Below are positions 1-7,004 of a stretch of 7,160 nt of DNA, piece after piece. Positions within the stretch are counted from its first letter, which is position 1. Each line of letters starts with the position of its first letter. The stretch covers positions 1 to 7,160 of the forward strand of contig JAGWUW010000134.1 of NCBI GenBank assembly GCA_028868235.1, written 5' to 3'. The position numbers were made by a program, and so were the translations under genes. The notes beneath the pieces were generated by a model. The model saw nothing but the letters and a program-made list of their open reading frames with translations. It was not told the DNA's origin and did not search any database. The stretch comes from Betaproteobacteria bacterium (GTDB lineage: Bacteria > Pseudomonadota > Gammaproteobacteria > Burkholderiales > Rhodocyclaceae).

Positions 1-425
1 CGGATCGCCGCCAAATGCTCGGCCGGATTGCCGTCGATGAAGGTGAGTTGGACCGCCGCATGTCGCTCGCCGAATGCCTGCACCAGCTCGGAAAGAAATC
101 CGGAAGCCAATGACGAGAATATGCCGATTGTCAGGTGACCGTCCTCTCCGCGTCCGATGGCCGAGACTTCGGCCTTCGCCATGCCAATCTCTGACAAGGC
201 TTTGCGCCTACGCTGGACGAATTGCTTGCCTGCATGTGTGAGCTTCACGCCACCGGGAGAGCGGATGAAAAACGTCGTACCCAGTCGATCTTCAAGGTCA
301 CGAATACGGCGGCTGACGGCCGACTCCTGAATGCCAAGAGCAGCCGCAGCCCGCCGGAAGCTGCCATGATCAGCGGCAGCAACGACATAGCGGATATGCC
401 GCAACTCAATGCGCGATCCGGGCAG
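1..425 (-). CDS. LysR-type transcriptional regulator, N-terminal part (truncated by window edge)
   Basis: Reading the minus strand gives about 141 residues beginning near position 425 and running off the window at position 1. The frame contains the classic LysR N-terminus: an IELRHIRYVVAAADHGSF stretch, then a winged helix-turn-helix with RRAAAALG followed by QESAVSRRIRDLE, and then the wing with FFIRSPGGVKLTHAGKQF. The start of the effector-binding domain follows (GHLTIGIFSSLASGF). Family members bind promoter DNA as tetramers and respond to a small molecule; the ligand here is unknown. No ATG or GTG lies in frame near the expected start. A strong GGAGG at 438-434 is 8 bases before an in-frame CTG at 425, which gives a protein beginning MPGSRIELRH. 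Alternatives are a TTG at 470, overlapping the upstream gene by 20 bases, an ATT at 410 or a TTG at 404. The gene follows the PepSY gene in the same direction, unlike the usual divergent arrangement of LysR genes and their targets. Family assignment is firm; start is uncertain. Confidence 0.9.
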   Translation of the reverse strand, partial: MPGSRIELRHIRYVVAAADHGSFRRAAAALGIQESAVSRRIRDLEDRLGTTFFIRSPGGVKLTHAGKQFVQRRRKALSEIGMAKAEVSAIGRGEDGHLTIGIFSSLASGFLSELVQAFGERHAAVQLTFIDGNPAEHLAAI

Positions 426-430
426 TGCCG

Positions 431-440
431 TCTCCTCCCT
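431..440 (-). promoter_or_regulatory. Strong ribosome binding site for the LysR gene
   Basis: The minus strand reads AGGGAGGAGA here, a near-perfect Shine-Dalgarno sequence lying just after the PepSY gene stop codon at 453-451. It is correctly spaced (6-8 bases) from an in-frame CTG at 425 and from no ATG, GTG or TTG in the LysR frame. It is therefore the main argument for a non-standard CTG start. Confidence 0.6.
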
Positions 441-450
441 CGTTTCAGCT

Positions 451-1863
451 TCAGCCCGTTTGACCGGCAACTCGAGATCGTTGACGCCACAAGCTCCAAG
501 CCAGAACGGGCACCATCGTTGCTCCGACCAAGGGAAACAGGATGGCAAGGACAGCGATCAGCGCCTTCATGCCGCCCGGCATCCGGTCGCCTGCTTTAAG
601 CTGCGGGTCGCCAAGTTCCCCCTTGGGCCTGCGCTTCCACCAGAGGGTCAGGCCCGCGGCGATGCTGGCCACAAGGATCAGGCACACAATGAGATTGGCA
701 ATCTGGTTGGGCAGACCATATTGACGGCCCATGTGGGTCATGACGCCCCATTCGACGGCCTTGGCGGTCGGGCTGTAGTCCGCCCAGCCAATGTTGCCGA
801 GGATGCGGCCTGAACCGGGATCAACGTAGATCGTCCGCTGCCCCTCGGCCTTGTCCGGCACGTAGGAAATCATGAACACGCCGCCCCTGTATTTGGGGTA
901 GAAAATCCTGACACCGCCGCCGAACCGGGCCTGATCGAGCCTCGGCAGCAGAGCCTCGATGTCAGAAATCCCGACCGCGCCGTGGCCCGAACCGTGCGGC
1001 TGGTGAATGTGCTTGATAGTCCAGGGGATCTTGGCGCTGTCAGGATCGGCTACGGCCATTGCCTTATGGGCAGCATGGGGATCGGTCGCCCCGCCATTCT
1101 CTGCGCCGGCATCTGCTTTCGGCGGTGCCTTAAAGTTGGGCGAGGCCGCGACAAACGGAATTATTTCGCCGATCTTCGCGAACTGCGGCCCCCAAAAGGC
1201 CGACCAGGGAAGCCCGGTCAGCACCAGCAGGATGACGAACACGGCGTTGAAGATCGATGGAATGGCATGAAGATCGCGCCAGAACCGGCGGCCGCTCGTT
1301 GCCAGGCGCGGAACGAACACGCCCTTGGCCTTCCACTTGCGGGGCCACCACAGCCAGATGCCCGTCGTCATCATCACCAGCGTCCAGCAGGCGACGAGTT
1401 CGACGACATGGCTACCGATCTCGCCCCCCAGCAGAGTCCCGTGAAGGTCGCGCACGATGTTCATCGGCTGCACGGAAGGATCGGCGGTGCCGGTAACCTG
1501 CCCGCGGTAGGGATCGAGATAGACGTCGCGCACCTCTCCTTGCGCCGTCCTGATATTCCACACCGAGGCCTCGTCTGCCGCGCGCGGCAAACGCACCCGG
1601 CTGATTTCTCCCCCGGCGAAGGCGTTCCGCACGATCGCCTCCTGCAGCGCGAGCGGCAGGGGCGTTGCTCCAACGGCAACCGTCTGGATGTCCCGGTTCC
1701 ACCATCCTTCGAACTCACGGTCGAACAGATAGATCGCGCCGGTGAGGGTCAGGACGATGAGCAAGGGGGCTGTCCAGAGCGCGGCATAGAAATGCCAGCG
1801 CCAGACGGAGCGATAGCCGTGGGTCACGGCGGTTTCGTCCAGTTCGGTTGCTGCTGAAGCCAT
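451..1863 (-). CDS. PepSY-associated TM-domain inner-membrane protein (iron-regulated / siderophore-reductase type)
   Basis: This encodes a 470-residue membrane protein of the PepSY_TM (PiuB/FpvG-like) family. Relatives sit in the inner membrane beside siderophore receptors; Pseudomonas FpvG is needed for reductive release of iron from pyoverdine. Visible hydrophobic segments are at about 24-47, 153-173, 202-222, 385-409 and 432-459. PepSY-like periplasmic stretches lie between them: one includes VWNIRTAQGEVRDVYLDPYRG (about 101-121) and a second includes RTIYVDPGSGRILG (about 343-356). Histidines at 24, 141, 152, 199 and 377 lie in or next to membrane segments and could be metal or heme ligands by analogy with the family. 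Residues 263-294 form a histidine-rich, probably disordered insert with six histidines. The ATG is 15 bases after the upstream receptor's stop codon. Its weak AAGG/GGCGGA ribosome site overlaps or adjoins that stop, which suggests translational coupling. Family assignment is strong; reductase activity is inferred. Confidence 0.93.
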   Translation of the reverse strand: MASAATELDETAVTHGYRSVWRWHFYAALWTAPLLIVLTLTGAIYLFDREFEGWWNRDIQTVAVGATPLPLALQEAIVRNAFAGGEISRVRLPRAADEASVWNIRTAQGEVRDVYLDPYRGQVTGTADPSVQPMNIVRDLHGTLLGGEIGSHVVELVACWTLVMMTTGIWLWWPRKWKAKGVFVPRLATSGRRFWRDLHAIPSIFNAVFVILLVLTGLPWSAFWGPQFAKIGEIIPFVAASPNFKAPPKADAGAENGGATDPHAAHKAMAVADPDSAKIPWTIKHIHQPHGSGHGAVGISDIEALLPRLDQARFGGGVRIFYPKYRGGVFMISYVPDKAEGQRTIYVDPGSGRILGNIGWADYSPTAKAVEWGVMTHMGRQYGLPNQIANLIVCLILVASIAAGLTLWWKRRPKGELGDPQLKAGDRMPGGMKALIAVLAILFPLVGATMVPVLAWSLWRQRSRVAGQTG

Positions 1864-1878
1864 TGGTTGAGTCCGCCC

Positions 1879-3951
1879 TTAGAAGCCGACGCTCAGCCGC
1901 ACGCTGAACGTGCGCGGCTCGCCTGGGTAGACTGCGAAACCGTTGCCCGAGGCCGTGAAGTAACGTTCGTCGAACAGATTGCTGAGCGTCGCGTCGATAC
2001 GGACCGGCTTGAGGTCAACCCCGACGCCGATGTCCGCCAGCGTGTAGGCGGGCAGGATCACATCACTGCCGTCCACTAGCACCCGATTGGTGATGTGGTT
2101 GATGCCGCCGCGCAGGGTGAGCGGTGTTCCCGGGATCGTCACGTTGGTGCGTGCGGTAAAGCTGTGCTCGGGCAGATCGCCGATACGCTTGCCGACGATG
2201 CCGTCATTGCTGCGCGTGACCTTTCCATCGAGATAGGCGTAGCCGGCGTTCAACTGCCACCAGTCGGTGACCTGCCACTCGCCTTCGACTTCGACGCCCC
2301 GGACGCGCTGCTCACCCGCATTGATGCTGAAATCCGGATCGACCGGATCGGCAGTGACGGCATTGACGCGCTTGATCTGGAACAGCGACACGCTGCCCCG
2401 GAAACCATCCGTGTGGTAGCGCAGGCCGAGTTCGGCCTGGTTGGATTTCTCGGGCTGAAGCGGCTCGCCGGTGCGGGTCCGCGCGCCACCCGTGCTCTCG
2501 ATGTCGAAGCCGGTGTTGTAACCAGCATAGACCGACAGCGCATTGGTGATCTGATAGGTTGAACCGATCTGCCAGATGGTAGTGCTGGTCTTGGCTCGAT
2601 TGTTGGTCGCCCCTTTCCAGTCACCATCCCATGCGTCGATCCAGCTATGCCGGACAGCGCCGATCAGGTTCCAGCGATCGGTGAGATCAATCTGATCTTG
2701 GGCGTAAAGAGCGTGCCCGTCGACATTATAGAAGTTGTCGAAGGCGAAGGTCTTGGTCGGTTGGGTGCTGTTGAACGCATAAACCGGCGTCAGCACGTTG
2801 ATCGAGCTGACATTGGTCAGGTTGCTCTGGGTGAAGCGGCCGCGCTCATGATCATATTCGTAGCCGAAGAGCAGCTTGTGCGTGACCGGGCCGGTCACGA
2901 GCCGACCGGAGAGATCGAGCTGGGCAATCGTGTAGCTGTCATCCTCGCGACCGATACGGCCATTGCGGGTGATCGTCGTCGGATCGAGCGCATCGGGCGC
3001 GCGCAACCGGATTTGGAGGAAGCTGCTGTTGAACTCCTGGTACTGAAGGCGCGGGGTCACGGTCCAGTTGTCCGAGAGCTTCACATCCACCCAGGCCTGC
3101 ACCATCGGCGCATTGGCGGTCAGCGCATCAACCGCGGGTTCCCCGAGGTAAAGGCTGCGAGACAGCGGGCGGACGCCGTTGCTTTGCACCGTACCCTTGA
3201 TCGGCAATCCCGGATTGCGCTGCGTGTCGCGCTCCACATATTCAGCAACCAGATGCGCCGCGACGCTGTCAGACGGCGCATAACGCAGGTTGAACGCGAC
3301 ATTCTTGCGGTTCATGTCCTGATAGTCGACGAAGGTGCCGGACCGCTCTACTTCGCCAGTGATCCGCACGGCCAGCCCTGGCGCCAGACCGGTGTTCATG
3401 TCGACCGTCAGCATCTTCTGGTCATACTGGCCAAGCGTGACAGCAAAGGTGCCGAACTGGTTATCCTGCGGCTGCTTGGTAATGATGCTGACAATGCCGC
3501 CCACGGCCGACTGGCCGTAGAGTACGCCAGACGGACCTTTCAGCACCTCGACGCGATCAATGTTGGACAGTGCCGAGGCATCGACATCTTCATAGTATCG
3601 CTGGCGGATGCCATTGCGCATCTGATCGGCGAGGAAGCCGCGCACCTTGAGGCTGAACGACTGATAGGCGCCGACACGCGAATATCCGGGATTGGCGCTC
3701 GGCACGTTGCGCAGCAGGTCGCCAATCGAGTGCGCGCCCTGTTCGATGATCTCGTCCGCCGTCACGATCTGGATCGACTGCGGCACCTTCGCGATCGGGA
3801 TACCGGACTTCGCACCGAAGTCGCCAGACAGCTTGGTGCCGGTGACGATGATGTCCCGATTGTCGGTATTTGCATCGTCGGCGGCGTCATCGGCCCAAGC
3901 CGGCGTGGCAACCAGAAGAGCGGACGCAAGAGCAATAATCGAAGTTTTCAC
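1879..3951 (-). CDS. TonB-dependent siderophore receptor (second in the operon)
   Basis: This 690-residue outer-membrane receptor should import a metal chelate using TonB energy. Residues 1-20 are a signal peptide ending in PAWA. A TonB-box-like DIIVTG lies at 33-38. The plug domain (about 45-162) contains KVPQSIQIVTADEI, LKVRGF at 101-106 and DRVEVLKGPSGVLYGQSAVGG at about 132-152, typical of the siderophore-receptor subgroup. The rest is a 22-strand-type beta barrel with repeated YDQ, YEY and YAGYNTGF motifs. It ends in a terminal phenylalanine (RLSVGF), the usual signal for barrel assembly. There is no N-terminal signalling extension, so it should not itself signal to an anti-sigma factor. 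The start is a GTG 7 bases after AAGGA (3963-3959); an ATG five bases upstream is out of frame and stops after two codons. It follows the DJ-1/PfpI gene by 40 bases. The substrate cannot be read from sequence: iron siderophores are most likely by family, and other metal chelates are possible. Confidence 0.95.
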   Translation of the reverse strand: MKTSIIALASALLVATPAWADDAADDANTDNRDIIVTGTKLSGDFGAKSGIPIAKVPQSIQIVTADEIIEQGAHSIGDLLRNVPSANPGYSRVGAYQSFSLKVRGFLADQMRNGIRQRYYEDVDASALSNIDRVEVLKGPSGVLYGQSAVGGIVSIITKQPQDNQFGTFAVTLGQYDQKMLTVDMNTGLAPGLAVRITGEVERSGTFVDYQDMNRKNVAFNLRYAPSDSVAAHLVAEYVERDTQRNPGLPIKGTVQSNGVRPLSRSLYLGEPAVDALTANAPMVQAWVDVKLSDNWTVTPRLQYQEFNSSFLQIRLRAPDALDPTTITRNGRIGREDDSYTIAQLDLSGRLVTGPVTHKLLFGYEYDHERGRFTQSNLTNVSSINVLTPVYAFNSTQPTKTFAFDNFYNVDGHALYAQDQIDLTDRWNLIGAVRHSWIDAWDGDWKGATNNRAKTSTTIWQIGSTYQITNALSVYAGYNTGFDIESTGGARTRTGEPLQPEKSNQAELGLRYHTDGFRGSVSLFQIKRVNAVTADPVDPDFSINAGEQRVRGVEVEGEWQVTDWWQLNAGYAYLDGKVTRSNDGIVGKRIGDLPEHSFTARTNVTIPGTPLTLRGGINHITNRVLVDGSDVILPAYTLADIGVGVDLKPVRIDATLSNLFDERYFTASGNGFAVYPGEPRTFSVRLSVGF

Positions 3952-3963
3952 TGCATATTCCTT
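3952..3963 (-). promoter_or_regulatory. Ribosome binding site deciding the GTG start of the second receptor
   Basis: AAGGA at 3963-3959 lies 7 bases before the GTG at 3951. The ATG at 3956-3954 is only 2 bases from the site and opens a two-codon frame (ATG CAG TGA) whose stop overlaps the GTG start. The signal-peptide reading frame fits only the GTG. Confidence 0.7.
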
Positions 3964-3991
3964 GAAGTTTGGATGGTTGGGAAGCTGGAGA

Positions 3992-4870
3992 TCAGGCTTT
4001 GGCCAGGGCGCGAAACATGCCGGCCACGGGCGCGAACATGTCGTTCATCATCTGGCCGACCGGCGCAGAGGTCGTGGCTAGGGTGCCGCCCTTGATTGAC
4101 GGGTCAGGGGCGTATTCGCCCTGAAGCACCAATGCCTCGGCATAGGCTCTGCCTCTCAGCATCTCGACCAGAGCGATTGCGAAATCGAGGCCTGCCGACA
4201 CACCGGCACCGGTCAGGATATTGCCGTCCCTGACGACGCGCTCGTTGGTTGGGATTGCTCCGAAATCGGCCAGCACGTCACGGGTGACCCAATGGGACGT
4301 CGCCTTCTTTCCCGTGAGCAATCCCGCCTTAGCCAGCACCATCGAACCTGTGCAAACGCTGGTGATGTGTTTGGCTCGTGAAGCGCGATCCTTGATCCAG
4401 CCCATCGTGTCCGCGCGGCCCATGACGGACAGCGTGCCTTCGGTGCCGCCGGGCACGAACAGAACGTCCAGATCTCTGGGCGCATCCGCCATGGTCATCG
4501 TCGGCGTGATCGCAAGGCCGAGGTCGGACATAACCGGCGAGAGATCCTTTTCGGTGGTCACGAGATGGACCTTCGCGCCGAACATGCAGGCGAAGAAGTA
4601 ATGCGGTCCGACGAGATCGAGCGCGGTGAACTTGGGGTAGAGCAGCATCGCGATCTGCTCCTGGCCCCATAAACCCGGACCCAAGACCCGGCTCATCGCC
4701 TCCATATGTTCATCGTGCTGGGCCGCCTGCGCGGCAGCGGCGGGGCTGGTAGATGGATTGGCTGCGGCTCCAGTCGCCTGTGCAGCCATGGCCTTTTCGA
4801 TAGCGATATAAGGCGCGAGCAAGGCGGCTCCGGTCATGCCCTGAAGGAGGGCGCGGCGGTTGGTTTCCAT
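3992..4870 (-). CDS. Tat-exported DJ-1/PfpI family protein, isonitrile hydratase-like
   Basis: This 292-residue protein starts at an ATG placed 6 bases after a strong GGAGG (4881-4877); a TTG at 4885 is an unlikely alternative. The N-terminus has a twin-arginine signal: NRRALLQ at 4-10, a hydrophobic stretch to about residue 26, and a likely cleavage after AMA near 29. An Ala-rich linker follows. Residues about 70-255 form a DJ-1/PfpI fold. Three positions match the catalytic residues known in Pseudomonas isonitrile hydratase (Asp17, Cys101, Thr102): Asp85 in ALDLVGPH, and Cys173 with Thr174 in ITSVCTGSMVLA. Further family-like segments are LDVLFVPGGTEG (134-145), TSHW (191-194), ERVVRDGNILTGAGVSAGLDF (210-230) and EYAPDP (252-257). 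Isonitrile hydratase adds water to R-NC to give an N-substituted formamide. Characterised members are cytoplasmic, so periplasmic export is unusual. The gene lies between two TonB receptors, 11 bases after one and 40 before the other. Fold and nucleophile are secure; exact substrate is inferred, and other DJ-1 activities remain possible. Confidence 0.9.
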   Translation of the reverse strand: METNRRALLQGMTGAALLAPYIAIEKAMAAQATGAAANPSTSPAAAAQAAQHDEHMEAMSRVLGPGLWGQEQIAMLLYPKFTALDLVGPHYFFACMFGAKVHLVTTEKDLSPVMSDLGLAITPTMTMADAPRDLDVLFVPGGTEGTLSVMGRADTMGWIKDRASRAKHITSVCTGSMVLAKAGLLTGKKATSHWVTRDVLADFGAIPTNERVVRDGNILTGAGVSAGLDFAIALVEMLRGRAYAEALVLQGEYAPDPSIKGGTLATTSAPVGQMMNDMFAPVAGMFRALAKA

Positions 4871-4882
4871 GTCCTGCCTCCT
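4871..4882 (-). promoter_or_regulatory. Ribosome binding site of the DJ-1/PfpI gene, overlapping the receptor stop codon
   Basis: The minus strand reads AGGAGG at 4882-4877, sharing its first base with the TGA stop of the upstream receptor (4884-4882). It is 6 bases before the ATG at 4870. The overlap favours translational coupling and supports the ATG start over the TTG at 4885. Confidence 0.75.
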
Positions 4883-6975
4883 CAATACTTGACGCTGAGC
4901 GTCACGAAGGCGGAACGGGGCGTGCCCGGCCGGACGACCGACTGGTTGAGGTAGAGATAAGGCTGGAAATACAGCTTGTTCGTCAGGTTGGTTATCGTCG
5001 CGCTGATGCGGAATGGCCCTGTTTCGTAGCTCGCCTGCGCGTCGAAAACCGCATAGCCGCCGGTCTTGTCGGTATTGGGAAGCGTGGTGTACGCGCCCGA
5101 TGCGGCTGTCATCCCGGCTCCAAGGCCGAAACCCTTGAGCGGCCCATCGACGAAGCGATAGCGCGCGGCGATCCGGCCGCTGTGTTCAGGCACGCGCGTC
5201 AGGTTCTGTCCGATATTGGCGGGATTAAAATCGTCCTTCGTGACCTGCGCTCGGGTGTAGGCATAGCTCGCCAACAGCGAAAAGCTCTTGGACGGCTCCC
5301 AGATCAGGTCCGCTTCCAGACCCTTGGAGCGCTGCTGCCCGACCTGGCGCGTCGTGCCGAAGGGATCGATCAGCGGGACATTGTTTCGGGTCTGGTGGAA
5401 AGCCGCGATCGTGCCTGACAATCCCAGGTCACGGAGCGCGAACTTGAGACCTCCTTCCCAACTTCTTGACGTTTCCGGTGTGGTCGGGACGACCATGGGA
5501 TTGAAGAAGATCGAGGCCCGCGAGCCGGTCGCGTATCCGGCGAAAAGCGCGACCCCGTCGGTCACGTCGAAAGTCACGCCAACGCGCGGATCGACGCGAT
5601 TGAAGCTGTGCTTTGGGCTGAAGATGCCGTTGAAGCCCTCGGTGCTCTCCAGCCTGCTGTAGCGCAGCCCGGCGAGCACATGGAGGCGACCACCGATGGT
5701 GATCTGGTCCTGCGCGTATAGACCCAGGGTTCGATAAGTGTTGACGTACTTGTCGGTCGGATAGGTTTCCGGACCGAAGGGCACGTCGCTATTGGGATCG
5801 GCATAGTCCAGGAAGCCAACCGGGAACAGGTTGAACCCCATGGCCCCGTGATAGTCTACCCGGTCGTATTGAGCGCCGGCGATCAGAACGTGCTCGATGC
5901 CGCCGGTCGAGAAGGTTCCGGTCAGGCTGCCGTCGAACGTCATCTCGTCGATCGTGACGTCCGGCATGTAGGCGGTGATGATCGGATAGACCGTGCCCAC
6001 CGGAGGATAGAAGGCGAGATATGGGAAGCTCCCATGCTCGTTGGTCGTGTTCTGATAACTGCGCACCCGGATCTGCGCGGTAAGGTTGTCCGAAAGGCGA
6101 TGCGTGAAGACCCCTGTCAGCGCCAGGTTCTCGATCGTGGTTTTCGGTCCGTTCTTGGCACCGGTGAAATGGAACGGATTGACGCCGGGATAGCCCGCCA
6201 TCGCAAAGGGCAGGCCCGAATATTCGAGTTGCTCGATCCGGTTATAATTGACGCGCAGAACCAGGCTCGTGTCATCGAAACCGATCCGCAAGGATGGAGC
6301 AATCGTTATGCGCTTGTTGGTGACGGCGTCGATGGCATCATCGGCATCGACATATTCGGCGGCAATCCGAGCAGCTACATTCTCACCCAGAGGCTGATTG
6401 ATGTCGATTGAAGGCTGGATCGTGCTGAAGCTGCCGGTGCGGAACGCCGCGCTGTAGCTGGCCTTCTGCTCCGGGCTGACGCTGATCACATTGATCAGCC
6501 CGCCGACCGGCGCGCCGGTGCCGCCACCGAAAAGTTGCGACGTCGGCCCCTTGGCAACCTCGATCCGCTCCACGCCGACGAGGCTCGATGGATCGTAGGT
6601 CGAGGCATCGCCATATTGCGGCAGCCCATCGACATAGATCTCCGAGGAGAACCCGCGAACAATTGGCTTGATCAGTACTGCTTCCGAAGGCTGCGCTGGG
6701 ACAACGCCCGAAATGTTGCGCAGGGCTTCAGACAGCGTGGTCAGGTTCTGTTCGTCAATCAGCGTCCGGGTCAGAACCTGGACCGATTGCGGGGTTTCCA
6801 GAATCGGCACCGGCGTGCGCAGAGATGCGGCGTCAGTGACCTTGTACCCCTCGTCCTTGCGCGCAGTGACGACGATCTCGGTCGGTGTCCAGCCCGTGGA
6901 CTGTTCCGCCGTTTCGGCTTGGGCCGGTGCCGCAACTGCAAGCGCTGCACCGAGTGCGATAAGTGAAGTCCTCAT
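4882..6975 (-). CDS. TonB-dependent siderophore-type receptor (first in the operon)
   Basis: This 697-residue outer-membrane receptor has a signal peptide at 1-20 ending in APAQA and a TonB box TEIVVTA at 32-38. The plug spans about 55-170. It has the siderophore-receptor hallmarks: TPVPILETPQSVQVLTRTLI at about 54-73, LSEALRNISGVV at 81-92, IVRGFSSEIYVDG at 105-117 and GVERIEVAKGPTSQLFGGG at 134-152. The barrel follows, with YAQDQITIGGRLHVLAGLRY and LFAGYATGSRAS as typical strands. The C-terminus ends in tyrosine (FVTLSVKY), consistent with barrel assembly. No N-terminal signalling domain is present. A GTG at 7008 would extend the protein by 11 residues and overlap the SCO stop, but the ATG at 6975 has AGGGA 6 bases upstream (6986-6982) and starts directly at the signal peptide, so it is preferred. 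It follows the SCO gene by 29 bases. The receptor is only distantly related to the other receptor here, so it probably takes a different chelate. Substrate unknown. Confidence 0.95.
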   Translation of the reverse strand: MRTSLIALGAALAVAAPAQAETAEQSTGWTPTEIVVTARKDEGYKVTDAASLRTPVPILETPQSVQVLTRTLIDEQNLTTLSEALRNISGVVPAQPSEAVLIKPIVRGFSSEIYVDGLPQYGDASTYDPSSLVGVERIEVAKGPTSQLFGGGTGAPVGGLINVISVSPEQKASYSAAFRTGSFSTIQPSIDINQPLGENVAARIAAEYVDADDAIDAVTNKRITIAPSLRIGFDDTSLVLRVNYNRIEQLEYSGLPFAMAGYPGVNPFHFTGAKNGPKTTIENLALTGVFTHRLSDNLTAQIRVRSYQNTTNEHGSFPYLAFYPPVGTVYPIITAYMPDVTIDEMTFDGSLTGTFSTGGIEHVLIAGAQYDRVDYHGAMGFNLFPVGFLDYADPNSDVPFGPETYPTDKYVNTYRTLGLYAQDQITIGGRLHVLAGLRYSRLESTEGFNGIFSPKHSFNRVDPRVGVTFDVTDGVALFAGYATGSRASIFFNPMVVPTTPETSRSWEGGLKFALRDLGLSGTIAAFHQTRNNVPLIDPFGTTRQVGQQRSKGLEADLIWEPSKSFSLLASYAYTRAQVTKDDFNPANIGQNLTRVPEHSGRIAARYRFVDGPLKGFGLGAGMTAASGAYTTLPNTDKTGGYAVFDAQASYETGPFRISATITNLTNKLYFQPYLYLNQSVVRPGTPRSAFVTLSVKY

Positions 6976-6986
6976 GATATTTCCCT
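6976..6986 (-). promoter_or_regulatory. Ribosome binding site deciding the start of the first receptor
   Basis: AGGGA at 6986-6982 lies 6 bases before the ATG at 6975. This supports that ATG over the in-frame GTG at 7008, which lies inside the end of the SCO gene and would place 11 polar residues before the signal peptide. Confidence 0.7.
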
Positions 6987-7004
6987 GTTCAAATCTTGAT
7001 TGGT

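Noticed and set aside
222..813. Overlapping plus- and minus-strand small frames, including 222-599, 409-813 and 245-499
   Set aside because: They are shadows of the LysR and PepSY genes; the minus-strand 245-499 frame is the LysR region read in the wrong frame.
982..1857. Plus-strand open frame of 291 codons
   Set aside because: It is antisense to the PepSY gene, with a Pro/Arg/His-rich composition and no family motifs.
3952..3991. Possible internal promoter or terminator in the 40-base gap
   Set aside because: I see no inverted repeat with a T-run and no clear -35/-10 pair; the gap is filled mostly by the ribosome site.
2647..4095. Long plus-strand open frame of 482 codons
   Set aside because: It is antisense to the second TonB receptor and runs into the DJ-1 gene; the translation is rich in Arg, Asp, Ile and Val with no recognisable domain, as expected for a mirror frame of a GC-rich gene.
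5848..6411. Plus-strand open frame of 187 codons
   Set aside because: It is antisense to the first TonB receptor, with no convincing ribosome site or domain.
1879..6975. OprC-like copper receptor identity for either TonB receptor
   Set aside because: Neither receptor contains a cysteine, so the Cys-based copper site known in OprC is absent; a chelate substrate is more likely than free copper.
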